Position numbers and translations under genes: made by a program
DNA from: Nitrosomonas sp. Nm34
Lineage (GTDB): Bacteria; Pseudomonadota; Gammaproteobacteria; Burkholderiales; Nitrosomonadaceae
Reading direction: 5' to 3'
Length of the DNA: 64,000 nucleotides
NCBI RefSeq assembly: GCF_900113925.1
Contig: NZ_FORD01000007.1
Span: forward strand, 1-64,000
Shown here: piece after piece, positions 9,610-17,806 of the stretch
Layout: every line of letters starts with the position of its first letter
How positions within the stretch are numbered: the stretch's first letter is position 1
Notes under the pieces: model-generated
Told to the model about the DNA's origin: nothing
What the model saw: only the letters and a program-made list of their open reading frames with translations
Database searches by the model: none

Positions 9610-9813
9610 ATGGCAACAGGTACAGTTAAATGGTTCAATGATGCTAAGGGTTTTGGCTTTATTACTCCAGATGATGGTGGAGAGGATTTGTTTGCACACT
9701 TTTCCGCTATCAATAGTAACGGCTTCAAAACTCTGAAAGAGGCTCAACGTGTCACTTTCGAAGTAACTGCCGGACCTAAAGGTAAACAAGCAGCCAATAT
9801 CAGGTCATTATAA
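9610..9813 (+). CDS. Cold-shock protein (CspA family)
   Basis: The 67-residue single cold-shock domain has RNP1 (KGFGFI) and RNP2 (DLFAHF), and starts [14 protein letters not shown]. It binds single-stranded RNA and DNA as an RNA chaperone in the cytoplasm. The ribosome site AAGGAAATAAA precedes the ATG. A strong terminator follows 18 bp after the stop, so it is monocistronic. Confidence 0.97.
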   Translation: MATGTVKWFNDAKGFGFITPDDGGEDLFAHFSAINSNGFKTLKEAQRVTFEVTAGPKGKQAANIRSL

Positions 9814-9830
9814 AAATGATCAGAAAAACA

Positions 9831-9859
9831 AAGAACCTCGGACTATCCGAGGTTCTTTT
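9831..9859 (+). terminator. Rho-independent terminator of the cold-shock gene
   Basis: A perfect 11-bp stem (AAGAACCTCGG / CCGAGGTTCTT) with a 5-base loop is followed by a short T-rich stretch, just after the csp stop codon. Confidence 0.9.
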
Positions 9860-10189
9860 GTATATATGACCTAAATTACTACGATTTACTCATTATTGTC
9901 GTATTGTGCTTTTTTCTGCTCTTGGTATCGCATCAGCTCAAGACGAATAAAATAACCTGATGACCTACAAAATGGTTTTGGCTCATTATTAATCACAATG
10001 CTGAAGGAACGATGATGACTGAGAAGGACAGCTAAAAACATAATGTCAACAAATCGGTATAAGATATTTGCCGTGTAACTTGCCGTGTTGCTCGACAGAA
10101 GAAGAAATTTAAACCATTCTGGCAAAGTTTGTAGCAAAATCAGTCGCATTACTTTGCTCAGCCAATGTGGCCATTTGAGGAACCAATAA

Positions 10190-10330
10190 TCTTGAATTGA
10201 GCATAAAATACCTGTAAAACGCCATATTCGTTACAATACATAGTTGTTTACAAAAAATGTTTCTTTTTATTTGTATAGCAATCATATGCTGCATCAATAT
10301 TTTTTTGTTCTCACCTCCTCACCTCGTGTG
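10190..10330 (-). repeat. MITE family 2, partial copy (minus strand)
   Basis: Read on the minus strand, GAGAACAAAAAAATATTGAT and the following bases to about 10215 align with the core of the elements at 18255-18430 and 26276-26446. They share ...GCAGCATAT... and ...TGTAAACAAC...GTATTGTAACGA. The ends are not recognisable. Confidence 0.5.
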
Positions 10331-10535
10331 TTCTAAAACACTAATTTTAGTAGCCCCCTAATTAATACAGATGATTTTGATATTGTAGTGTCATTGAGCC
10401 AGACGGCTTATGAATATAAAAAAATAAATAATATTCATCTGTAATAATCTATTAATACTATCGAAAGACAGTTCGCGTAAAACCGTTAATAATTTTTGAC
10501 ATAATTTGCAAATATTGGTCAAGAGGGACAGTTTT

Positions 10536-10639
10536 ATTCCATTTGCAATACCAAACTGACTTGATCGGCTTCACCTTGCCGTATTATTGAAATTGCCTGC
10601 GGCCCGCCATTGCGCCATTTTTAATTTGGAAATGGAATT
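10536..10639 (-). repeat. MITE-like repeat family 1, copy 3
   Basis: Inverted copy. It has the terminal repeat ATTCCATTTGCAATACCAAA at the left, AATTTGGAAATGGAAT at the right, and the reverse-complement core CTGCGGCCCGCC. It lies in the 900-bp gene-free stretch 9860-10714, which is otherwise empty except for the family 2 fragment. Confidence 0.85.
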
Positions 10640-10714
10640 AGGACTATACTGAGGCACATATTCAGTAAGAATTGGTGCTGGTATTATTTAATACGCTTTT
10701 AGGTCAGGAGAAAG

Positions 10715-11182
10715 TTAACCTTTTCCTCTAAAAAACTCAATGACGCTGTCAACAAGCAAAAGAGTGCCAATTAGCATACTAATACCGATGACATAAATGA
10801 ATGTCCATATAACAATACCCTTGATTGGATTGAATATCGGCAGGAAGAGGTTAAGTAAAAAAGTATTTCCAGAAGAGTGGGTAGAATATTGTGCAGCTGA
10901 GTATTGAGTGGCTGAGGGGGGTGTCTGATGTGTTTGTCTGTTAATTAAATTCGCTGCTTCCATTTCGGCGATCCATTCATCATGCTCTTGACGTTTGTCA
11001 GGATCAGACAACACTTTATATGAGGTGTTGATGATCGCCATGATTCGAGCAGCCTCAGTATTCCCGGGATTCTTATCCGGATGAAATTTCTGTGATAACT
11101 TTCTGTAGGCAGCACGAATGACTTTTAGTGGAGCATTACGTGCCACTTTGAGGTTGTCGTAATGGGTATGTAATTTTGCCAT
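10715..11182 (-). CDS. J-domain (DnaJ-like) membrane protein
   Basis: The N-terminal J-domain (about residues 5-72) has the HPD motif at residues 34-36, within RKLSQKFHPDKNPGN. That motif is needed to stimulate Hsp70 ATPase. A Gln/Ser/Thr-rich linker and one hydrophobic segment near the C-terminus (about 122-148) follow. The protein is probably anchored in the inner membrane with the J-domain in the cytoplasm. There is no Gly/Phe or zinc-finger region, so it is not DnaJ itself. No chaperone partner is adjacent. Confidence 0.88.
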   Translation of the reverse strand: MAKLHTHYDNLKVARNAPLKVIRAAYRKLSQKFHPDKNPGNTEAARIMAIINTSYKVLSDPDKRQEHDEWIAEMEAANLINRQTHQTPPSATQYSAAQYSTHSSGNTFLLNLFLPIFNPIKGIVIWTFIYVIGISMLIGTLLLVDSVIEFFRGKG

Positions 11183-11316
11183 GCGTGTTGAACCTAGTAA
11201 GGGATTATATTATTTTTGTATATTTTTCATACCGAGGACACTGACAGAAACCAAATTATTACGTCTGCTACATGATTTACTAGCGCGTTACAGTTTGATA
11301 ATTAAAAAATGCTGCG

Positions 11317-11721
11317 CTAATCTTTTGATATATTTTTTTCGCAAGCTAATCTCCAGAGCGTTTCTCCAACTGTTCCATCTGCTACAGGTGCCCATTTATC
11401 GGGTTGATTATCTGAATAAACGACCTGCCCTTCCCCCATGTTTGAGCTAAATAAAATGAATGCAAGCATTCTCACCTGCCCTAGTTTACAGTCGTATTCT
11501 TTTTGATATTTTGAAGATAAAAATTTGACTCCATTGGTTTCCTTCACAGACCTAAAATCCCCCAATGACCACATCTTAATTTTGTTGTCAGCTATTTGAA
11601 CAGTGTCAAAGTCGGAATAAATTATTGCTGAACCATCGGCACTTTCGTCCACTAAAGACCAGTCAGCCATCACAGCATTAGTTGCCAAAGCAATTATTGA
11701 AGCTAACAATATTCCTCTCAT
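11317..11721 (-). CDS. Surface-adhesin E-like periplasmic protein
   Basis: The 134-residue protein has a signal peptide (to about NAVMA). The mature domain runs W-x-LVDESADGSAIIYSDFDTV, then KMWSLGDFRS, then SSKYQKEYDCKLGQVRML, with two cysteines (DC and LACEK). This is the pattern of the small adhesin-E-like family common in proteobacteria. It is probably secreted to the periplasm or surface. Family functions are poorly known, and adhesion is named from one member only. It is a single gene, with a ribosome site (AAAGGAG) upstream. Confidence 0.7.
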   Translation of the reverse strand: MRGILLASIIALATNAVMADWSLVDESADGSAIIYSDFDTVQIADNKIKMWSLGDFRSVKETNGVKFLSSKYQKEYDCKLGQVRMLAFILFSSNMGEGQVVYSDNQPDKWAPVADGTVGETLWRLACEKNISKD

Positions 11722-11869
11722 ACGTATTTATTTACTCCTTTTTTCACTACTGTCCGGCTAGCTATCACCCTATGAGAGATAAAGCCTGAGTGAGCTTGGG
11801 GATGGGGTAAAATCGATGTGTTCGAAACAGAAATTTTCCAACCCAAGGATTTAAGTCTAAAACATATTA

Positions 11870-11980
11870 ATTCGATTTCCAAATCAAACATGACGCGAAG
11901 GCGAGTCGCAGACAATATCAATTATTGCGCCAAGGTGAAGCGGACAAAGTAAGAAGTGAGTTTTGATTTAGAAATGGGAT
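11870..11980 (+). repeat. MITE-like repeat family 1, copy 4
   Basis: Complete copy with ends ATTCGATTTCCAAATCAAA and TTTTGATTTAGAAATGGGAT and core ACGCGAAGGCGAGTCGCAGA. A few extra bases in the right half make it longer than the others. It directly abuts an IS4-like remnant. Confidence 0.85.
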
Positions 11981-11983
11981 AAC

Positions 11984-12266
11984 ACTGTATTAAACCAATT
12001 GCTCAAGCACATCGCCTATTGTCGCTTTGATCGTGCGGTAAAATACCATGTGGGGAATCACCGGATACGAGCGCTCGATTGTCGGACACAATTTGCAGCA
12101 ATGATTTATGCGCAGTTGGCACAACGGTTTTTAATTCACGACCTGTAAACGGCTTTCAACAGCCATTGTACTTCTTATTTTCAGCCGGGAACAGTACTGA
12201 TTCACCGCTTCACATTGGCAGATACAAATGCACAACATGCGCCTGGTATCTTTCGCGAAATCATGT
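11984..12266 (+). pseudogene. IS4-family transposase remnant (DUF4372-type N-terminus)
   Basis: The frame from about 12002 reads HIAYCRFDRAVKYHVGNHRI and continues RALDCRTQFAAMIYAQLAQR to a stop at 12148. This is the conserved N-terminal block of IS4 transposases. After a frameshift the match resumes (RFTLADTNAQHAPGIFRE, about 12200-12260). The rest of the gene is missing, so this is an inactive relic. Confidence 0.8.
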
Positions 12267-12359
12267 TTTGGTAAAACCGAAAGCTTCAATCCAGCCTGCC
12301 ATCTTCCTGTGAGATCGTGCAACATATGCGCTGCCAGAAACTGCGATGGAAGTTCAATG

Positions 12360-12477
12360 CAAAGCAGAGCGTGCGTATAGGTGATTGGGAAGGCGATAGT
12401 ATAATTGGTCAGCACCATCAACTGGTACTAGTTTCCCTGGCAGAGCGGAAATCGCATCATATCCAGGTGGGCTGATT
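12360..12477 (+). pseudogene. IS30-family transposase fragment
   Basis: The frame beginning near 12371 encodes VRIGDWEGDSIIGQHHQLV followed by LVSLAERKSHH. This is the first catalytic-Asp block of IS30 transposases (IGDWEGDTIIG...LVERKS). A stop follows at once. Only this fragment survives, abutting the IS4 relic, which shows layered insertions. Confidence 0.85.
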
Positions 12478-12724
12478 ACCAGCCAAGTGAGAATACATAT
12501 CAGTCATCTATAAATAGATACCCTGAAGCAAAAATCTATTTGTACGGTAACGTACATACTAAGGCTGTTTATTACTGTAAAGTTAAATCGCATTGTGATT
12601 CACAGACAAGGCTGAATCAAATTTTTATACTTATATGGTATTTACATGAAAGCATGTTATTCCATTCTATTGCCTGTGAAGCGCAATTTTATTCAATGAT
12701 TTGCACTTTAAAAAGGAGACTCAA

Positions 12725-12799
12725 ATGGGAAAATATTTTCTAGCCTGGTTACTTGGAGTCCCTATATCCGTGTTGATCATCATTTATCTGTTATTCTAA
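12725..12799 (+). CDS. 24-residue single-span membrane peptide
   Basis: MGKYFLAWLLGVPISVLIII is followed by YLLF and a stop. It has a strong ribosome site (AAAGGAGACTCAA) just before the ATG. A paralogue at 16065 differs at only a handful of positions, with the same start context, so the reading frame is under protein-level conservation. It is a one-helix membrane micro-protein of unknown function. Its companions (ElaB/YqjD-like and holin-like proteins) suggest a role in envelope stress. Confidence 0.75.
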   Translation: MGKYFLAWLLGVPISVLIIIYLLF

Positions 12800-12979
12800 G
12801 TAGGAAATACTCAAAGAGCTTAATAGATTTCGGGCAATATTCTATTTAACGTATTACAAATTGTTTGGAATCTTCTATCCAGCGAATATTTTATGGTCAG
12901 GGAAGTGAAAAAGTTCATTGTGAGCTGATATATTGATTAATCAATTATCAAAACTTTTCATTCGATCGGAGAACAAATC

Positions 12980-13030
12980 ATGACAGCTTTAGTCAAAAAA
13001 ATGGAAGAGCTTATTCAGCTTATATACTGA
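12980..13030 (+). pseudogene. Truncated leader copy of the ElaB-like gene (16 codons)
   Basis: MTALVKKMEELIQLIY then stop. It and its 50-bp upstream sequence (ending GGAGAACAAATC) are duplicated immediately downstream, in front of the real gene at 13075. This looks like a small tandem duplication that left a decapitated first copy. It could instead act as a short leader peptide. Confidence 0.4.
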
Positions 13031-13074
13031 TTAATCAATTATTAAAAATTTTTATTCGAACGGAGAACTAAATC

Positions 13075-13428
13075 ATGGCAACCACAGGTGATTTCAATAA
13101 AGAAGCAGCTTCAAAGGGAGAACAAACCAAGGGACCGACAGATAGTTATCGGGTTGATGATAGCAAAGAAATAGATCAGTTAAAAAAAGAATTTAGTGCC
13201 CTTCGGTCTGACCTTGGATCATTGGGAGCCACCCTAAAAAACCTTGTTGACAAGCAGAGCGAGAAAGTTGTCGATTTTGCTTCAGATGCAAAAGAAATTG
13301 TACGCAGTCAGGCCAAGGCGACTGAAGAAAGTGCAGAAAAGTACATTAGAGAACGGCCACTTACGAGTACTCTGGTTGCTTTTGGTAGCGGTTTTGTAGT
13401 TGGTTTGCTACTGAGTAATAAACGCTAA
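13075..13428 (+). CDS. ElaB/YqjD/DUF883-family membrane-anchored protein
   Basis: The 117-residue protein has a polar coiled-coil region (KEIDQLKKEFSALRSDLGSL onwards). It ends in the family signature KYIRERPLTSTLVAFGSGFV, a C-terminal glycine-containing helix, and a basic end (LLSNKR). E. coli members are tail-anchored inner-membrane proteins that bind ribosomes under stress. The ribosome site GGAGAACTAAATC supports the start. It is part of a cluster with the fusion and holin-like genes just downstream. Confidence 0.85.
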   Translation: MATTGDFNKEAASKGEQTKGPTDSYRVDDSKEIDQLKKEFSALRSDLGSLGATLKNLVDKQSEKVVDFASDAKEIVRSQAKATEESAEKYIRERPLTSTLVAFGSGFVVGLLLSNKR

Positions 13429-13444
13429 ACGGTTAACGACATAA

Positions 13445-13939
13445 ATGTTGCCAAAATTAGTTGGAGATATTCTCGCTACAGAATATGCAAAACTAAGGCG
13501 AGGCACACTCAGGCTGGCCTTAATTATATCCCTACTGGGCTTAGCTGTAATTATAGTAATGATTGGCATGATTTTCATACTTTTTGGTCTGTATGTGTCA
13601 TTGGCAGAGACAATGAAACCGTGGGAGGCAGCAGTAATCGTGGGTGGTGGAGTGGTATTTGTTGCCTCCATCTTAATCCTGATCATTGTCAGGCAAGGGC
13701 GCGTTGCCCCTAATATAGGTAGCCCTGTCTCCGAGCAATCTACTCCCGGATCATTGGCGGCAGCCTCAGTAAAAGAACTTACAAGCAAACAGAGCGAGAA
13801 AATTGCCGACCTGGCTGAAAATACCGGAGAAAGTGTTGAAAAGTATATAAGGAAACGACCGCTTACTACTGCTCTTATCGCTTTCGGCGGTGGTTTTGTT
13901 GTCAGTATGCTACTGAGGAATAATAAACATAAACGCTAA
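13445..13939 (+). CDS. Fusion of a holin-like (YqjE-type) domain and an ElaB/YqjD-type tail
   Basis: Residues 1-100 are a YqjE/phage-holin-III-like domain with two membrane helices (LALIISLLGLAVIIVMIGMI and AAVIVGGGVVFVASILILII). Between them is the YVSLAETMKPWEA loop that is shared with the next gene. Residues about 110-164 repeat the ElaB/YqjD signature (KQSEKIADLAENTGESVEKY, then RKRPLTTALIAFGGGF). In other bacteria (yqjD-yqjE) these are separate adjacent genes. It sits 16 bp after the ElaB-like gene and 48 bp before the holin-like gene, so one operon is likely. Confidence 0.8.
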   Translation: MLPKLVGDILATEYAKLRRGTLRLALIISLLGLAVIIVMIGMIFILFGLYVSLAETMKPWEAAVIVGGGVVFVASILILIIVRQGRVAPNIGSPVSEQSTPGSLAAASVKELTSKQSEKIADLAENTGESVEKYIRKRPLTTALIAFGGGFVVSMLLRNNKHKR

Positions 13940-13987
13940 TTAATTTATGATATAAATATTGCCTAAATTGCTTGGAGATATATCGTT

Positions 13988-14446
13988 ATGGAATATGCTA
14001 GATTATGGCAAGACTTAATCAGGTTAGCCCTAATTATATCTTTGCTGGTATTGGCTGTGATAGCGATGGTAGTAGGCATGGTTTTTGTGTTTATTGGCTT
14101 GTATGTGGCGTTGGCAGAAACAATGAAACCATGGGAGGCAGGGATAATTGTGGGAATTGGAATAGTATTTTTTGCCACAATCTTAGTCCTGATCTTTGCC
14201 AGGCAAGGCCGTGCTGTATCATCCAAAGGACCCCCTATCTCCGAGCAATTTACTCACCATTTCAATGCTCAGTTAAAGCAAATAGCCGGCAATACTATTG
14301 CTCAATCCAATATTAAAGGCAGCGATATTGTATTGACAGCGTTAATCGGTGGAATAGTACTTGGCGCGAGTCCGCGTCTACGGCAACGAGTAGTAACTAC
14401 CCTACCATCTCTGATTAAACTTGCCGGACAAAAATTTTTGAGTTAA
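13988..14446 (+). CDS. YqjE/holin-III-like membrane protein
   Basis: The 152-residue protein has two helices like those of the preceding fusion and the same ETMKPWEAG loop. It then has a different, partly amphipathic C-terminus (GSDIVLTALIGGIVLGASPR). The DNA upstream (13955-13987) still resembles the fusion gene's first codons, but out of frame by one base. The present ATG is therefore probably a secondary start after a deletion. A decayed paralogue is at 16592-17010. Confidence 0.7.
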   Translation: MEYARLWQDLIRLALIISLLVLAVIAMVVGMVFVFIGLYVALAETMKPWEAGIIVGIGIVFFATILVLIFARQGRAVSSKGPPISEQFTHHFNAQLKQIAGNTIAQSNIKGSDIVLTALIGGIVLGASPRLRQRVVTTLPSLIKLAGQKFLS

Positions 14447-14583
14447 ACAACACATATAGAGTAAAAAAGCTTAATTCTTTTAGCTTTATGGCTTAGCCGA
14501 CCAGGTAAAGTTGGGCGTTGGTTTGTCAAGATTTCATCATGAAGCTAAAACTACTTCAAAATCTTAAGCTGTTTTGCGAAATT

Positions 14584-14686
14584 ATTTTATTTCTAAAGCA
14601 AAACTGGCTTTGTCGGCTTCACCTTGCCGTTTTATGGATACTGTCTGCGGCTCGCCTTCGTGTCATCTTTGATTTAGAAATGGAAT
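14584..14686 (-). repeat. MITE-like repeat family 1, copy 5
   Basis: Inverted copy: core CTGTCTGCGGCTCGCCTTCG and right end TTTGATTTAGAAATGGAAT intact, left end worn. Together with copy 6 it brackets the AI-2E pseudogene in inverted orientation. Confidence 0.9.
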
Positions 14687-14689
14687 TGT

Positions 14690-15640
14690 AGGTTATCAGG
14701 AAGCTGTACCTAGAGATTTCTGCTGCCTATAGAAGACGTTGTCGTATCGTTTTACCGTTATTCTATTCCTGGTTATGCTCATACGCTTGACCTAGCCACT
14801 GGCTAAGGGATGATTGGCTTTCGCCATCTGCATTGCTTGCCATCAGTTTGGGCAGTAATGTAACTGCATCTATAGAGGCAGTCAAAGTATTTCTGGAGCA
14901 TGGTCCGATAAAGCCGCCAGCATGGCTTGCAGACCTTCCTCTCTTCGGTGCAAGACTTGATAGCTACTGGCAAGGACTCATTTCTGGTGAAAATGAAGCG
15001 GTAATGCTCTTCAAAGAATTACTTGATCCACACTGAAATTTTCTCCTTAACCTTGGTATTTTAATCGCCCAAAGCTTGCTGCAAATGGTATTTGCTGGAT
15101 TCATTGGCTTCTTTTTCTATCGTGACGGTGAAGCTCTGATACAAACACTACACAAAGGAAGGATGAAGCTTCTTGGCTTCAGTTTCAGTGTAGATCCTCT
15201 AGCCACGATTCATAATATCGTGACTGGGGTTGTATATGGAATTTTTGGCGCAGCATCAGCACAGGCTACGCTGCCACTATTGTTTTTTTCATTGCCGGAA
15301 TACCAGGTGCTTTCTTACTTGGGGCCGCCACTTTTGTTTTATCATTAATTCCGATGGGCCCTGCTCTATTATGGGGCGGCGCTATGTTTGGTTTGTCTAT
15401 CAAGAATCCTACGGCTGGGCAATCTTCATGATATTATGGGGTACATTCGTGATCAGTAGTATTAACAATTTCGTCAAATCTTATCTCATTAGTCGTAAGC
15501 TATCATTGCTTCTCATTGTTTTTGGGATAACTGGTGGCATCACAGCTTACGGTTTTATAGGAATTTTTATTGCCCCCCGGTTCTCGCAGTAGGTATCACC
15601 CTGATCCAGCTAGGGACAGAACGTCCGGCAACAAGTACAA
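14690..15640 (+). pseudogene. AI-2E-family (PerM/YdiK-like) transporter pseudogene
   Basis: Successive frames carry parts of one transporter. 14833-15036 has FLEHGPIKPPAWLADLPLFG; 15076-15300 has GFIGFFFYRDGEALIQTLHK and HNIVTGVVYGIFG. After frameshifts, the frame of 15300-15600 has GWAIFMILWGTFVISSINNF and GFIGIFIAP, and 15590-15625 has VGITLIQLGTER. At least one stop and two frameshifts break it. Intact members are about 350-residue inner-membrane exporters. It lies between two MITE copies. Confidence 0.85.
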
Positions 15641-15712
15641 AAAATCCTCCATAAGATCCTCCTCATTAATATCCAAATCACGCCCATAATGTCTACTCTC
15701 TGCAGATTTGTA

Positions 15713-15816
15713 ATTCCATTTTCAAATCAAAAATGACGCGATAGCGAGCCGTAGATAGTATCCATAAAACGGCAAGGTAAAGCCGACAAAGTCAGTTTTG
15801 ATTTAGTAAATGGATA
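15713..15816 (+). repeat. MITE-like repeat family 1, copy 6
   Basis: Complete copy with ATTCCATTTTCAAATCAAA at the left end and TTTTGATTTAGTAAATGGAT at the right, in direct orientation facing copy 5. Confidence 0.9.
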
Positions 15817-16064
15817 ATATTTCACTTAGGGTAAGAATACTTATCAGCCGTCTATAAACAGGCAGCGTCAAGCAAAAATCTATCTGTACGGTATCGCACA
15901 TACTAAAGCCATTTATTGCTGTAAAGTTATATCGTACTGTGATTCACAGACAAGATTGAATCGAGTTTTTATAACATTAACATAAGAAATATATAGTTTG
16001 TTACTCTATTCTATCGCCTGTGAAATCTTAATTTAATAGCTTGAATTTATAAAAGGAGGCTCAA

Positions 16065-16142
16065 ATGGGAAAATATTTTATAGCCTGGTTACTCGGAGTG
16101 CCTACATTTGTGTTAGTCATCATTTATCTGATCTACAACTAA
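16065..16142 (+). CDS. 25-residue single-span membrane peptide (paralogue)
   Basis: MGKYFIAWLLGVPTFVLVII followed by YLIYN. It is preceded by AAAAGGAGGCTCAA, an ideal ribosome site. Substitutions relative to the copy at 12725 are conservative, which argues that both are translated. Function unknown. Confidence 0.75.
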   Translation: MGKYFIAWLLGVPTFVLVIIYLIYN

Positions 16143-16326
16143 TAAGTAGGAAATATTCAGAAAGAGCTTAGTGGATTACAGGCAATGTTTTATTTTAACG
16201 TATTACAAATTGCTTGGAATCTTTCGTCCAAAGAACATTATTTGGTCAAAAAAGTAAATAAACCTACTTAGCTTATAAACTAATTACTCAGTTAACAAAA
16301 CTTTTCATTCGAATGGAGAACAAATC

Positions 16327-16575
16327 ATGGCAATGACAGATGATTTTAGAAAAGAAATGGATCAGTTAAAAAAAGAATTTAGTGATATTGGTTCATTGGT
16401 ATCGTCAGTGAAGGAACTTGCAAACAAACAAGGCGGAAGGGTTGTCGATATGGCTGAAGATACCGGAGAAAGTGTGGAAAAATATATTAAGGAGCGCCCG
16501 CTTACTAGTGCGCTTGTCATTTTCGGCAGTGGTGTGCTTGCCGGAGTGCTACTGAGCAATAGCACTAAACGCTAA
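16327..16575 (+). CDS. ElaB/YqjD/DUF883-family small membrane-anchored protein
   Basis: The 82-residue protein is a shorter paralogue of 13075. It has a polar helix (MDQLKKEFSDIGSLVSSVKE), then ESVEKYIKERPLTSALVIFG and a C-terminal glycine-rich helix with basic end. The middle portion is closer to the tail of the fusion protein at 13445 than to the 13075 protein. The ribosome site GGAGAACAAATC is the same as in unit A. A stress-linked inner-membrane ribosome anchor is the family precedent. Confidence 0.8.
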   Translation: MAMTDDFRKEMDQLKKEFSDIGSLVSSVKELANKQGGRVVDMAEDTGESVEKYIKERPLTSALVIFGSGVLAGVLLSNSTKR

Positions 16576-16591
16576 ACAATTAGCAAGGCAA

Positions 16592-17010
16592 ATGTTACAG
16601 AATTGCTTGGAGATATTATCGCTGCGCGATATGCAAGATTAGACTAAGCTTAACTATCAAGCTAGTATTAATTATATTCTTGCTGGGATTGGCTGTGATG
16701 GTGGAGAGTTATCATGATTTTTCTGCTTGTTGATTTGTATTTGTCGTTGGCAGAGACAATGAAACCGTAGCAAGCAGGAATCATTATGGAAGAGGAGTAG
16801 CATGCTTTACCACAATCTTAATCGTGATTATTGCCAAGGAAGGCTGCATTGTATGATCTAAAGGTAATCCATCTCCGAGCAATTTAATTATCATCCCACC
16901 GCTCAGCTTGGACCAAAAATCGGCAATACTATTGCTTAATCTTGCTCAATCCAATGCTCAAAAGGAAGCAGTATTGCATTGATAGCATTAATCGGTGAAA
17001 TAATACTCGA
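16592..17010 (+). pseudogene. Decayed YqjE/holin-like gene (paralogue of 13988)
   Basis: The DNA follows the 13445/13988 genes closely (for example TTGGCAGAGACAATGAAACC and TCTCCGAGCAATTTA). It is broken by many stops and indels in every frame. It ends where MITE copy 7 begins. Confidence 0.8.
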
Positions 17011-17081
17011 TGCCGAGCCGCAGACAGTATAAATATGTGATACGAAGAAGCCAACAAAGCAGTTTTGGTTTAGAAACGAAA
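17010..17081 (+). repeat. MITE-like repeat family 1, copy 7 (5'-truncated)
   Basis: It begins at GAGCCGCAGACAGTAT and keeps the right terminal repeat (TTTGGTTTAGAAACGAAA). The left terminal repeat is missing, replaced by the end of the holin-like relic. Confidence 0.75.
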
Positions 17082-17244
17082 AAGCATTCAAAGCATCACC
17101 GGCAAAATTCACTGACCAAATAAAAACAAAAAAGGCCGCGTATCAGTAATTGATAGGCAGACTATTTTTAGAAGCCCGGAATTCTGGAACTTGAATATTT
17201 TTTTCTAATTGAAATTTACTTAATCGATAATTTATTTTTCATTC

Positions 17245-17635
17245 AATTATTAGATAAACTGACTTCTTGTCTAGAGCTGCATCAAGTGCCATTTCCCGAT
17301 GCATAGCCGTTTCTTCCATATTCTCTTTGATATATTTTCATACTGGCGAATATTAGCTTCAGTATGTGACTGAACATCTTGTCCTCGTTGCCCATAATAA
17401 TAAACGATGTCTTTCATATTTTTGCAATAACTTTTTCTGTGCCCGCAGTTTTGCTTTCATCTCATTGCCCGCATCTTCCGTAATGTTTAGCGATAGCATT
17501 ATGATGATTAGCGTCAATAGTATCCACACCCATACGAAGAATTTCATCGCTGTGATTACTTGCTATCGGGTTCATTTGAGCACAGCCTGATAAAAAACCA
17601 ACTAAACCCCAATATTGCACGAAGAGAAGTGGCAA
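17245..17635 (-). pseudogene. Frameshifted lipoprotein gene
   Basis: On the minus strand from TTG 17635 (preceded by AGGA) the frame gives a hydrophobic leader, then LSGC, a lipobox. It continues HNAIAKHYGRCGQ and stops. The continuing frames give MKAKLRAQKKLLQKYERH, then YYGQRGQDVQSHTEANIRQY, then NMEETAMHREMALDA. These form one protein of a type seen as small proteobacterial lipoproteins (HxxLAxYY, EMxAK, YGxxGQDLxSH). At least three frameshifts separate the pieces, so it is inactive. Confidence 0.65.
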
Positions 17636-17688
17636 TTCCTAAATAATCCTTTATAATTCAGTTACCTAGACTGAACAAAGAAAAGGAA

Positions 17689-17766
17689 TTGCTAGTAACA
17701 AAGTGTACCGAGGAATCATTTAGTTTTCCAGATATTAAAAAGCGTACTGTTGAAGTAAATAAATAA
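17689..17766 (+). pseudogene. N-terminal stub of an IS1380-family transposase
   Basis: From TTG 17689 (RBS AAAAGG) the frame reads KCTEESFSFPDIKKRTVEVN, then stops. It resembles the opening residues of IS1380 transposases. The stop codon falls inside the palindrome at 17758-17806, so the element was reduced to its first 25 codons plus a hairpin. Confidence 0.5.
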
Positions 17767-17806
17767 GGTAATCTCCCGGCATAGCCGGGAGATTACCTTA
17801 TTTATT
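17758..17806. terminator. Perfect 23-bp palindrome with 3-base loop (bidirectional terminator-like)
   Basis: The arms 17758-17780 and 17784-17806 pair perfectly (GC core CTCCCGGC / GCCGGGAG, AT-rich base). A T-rich tail and an A-rich head make it a plausible terminator in both directions. No intact gene ends here, so it is probably left over from the IS1380-like element. Confidence 0.7.

Larger units (their letters stand above)
12485..14446 (+). repeat. Duplicated segment, unit A (paralogous to unit B 15825-17010)
   Basis: From about 12485 the DNA is clearly similar to 15825 onward. Both contain the noncoding stretch around AAAATCTATYTGTACGGTA, the GTGATTCACAGACAAG block, the micro-ORF, the ElaB-like gene and a holin-like gene. 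Unit A additionally carries the fusion gene at 13445. Unit B's last gene has decayed. Between them lies the AI-2E pseudogene. Confidence 0.75.
15825..17010 (+). repeat. Duplicated segment, unit B (paralogous to unit A)
   Basis: Similarity to 12485-14446 runs through the noncoding leader, the micro-ORF, the ElaB-like gene and the holin-like relic. The fusion gene is absent here. Confidence 0.75.
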
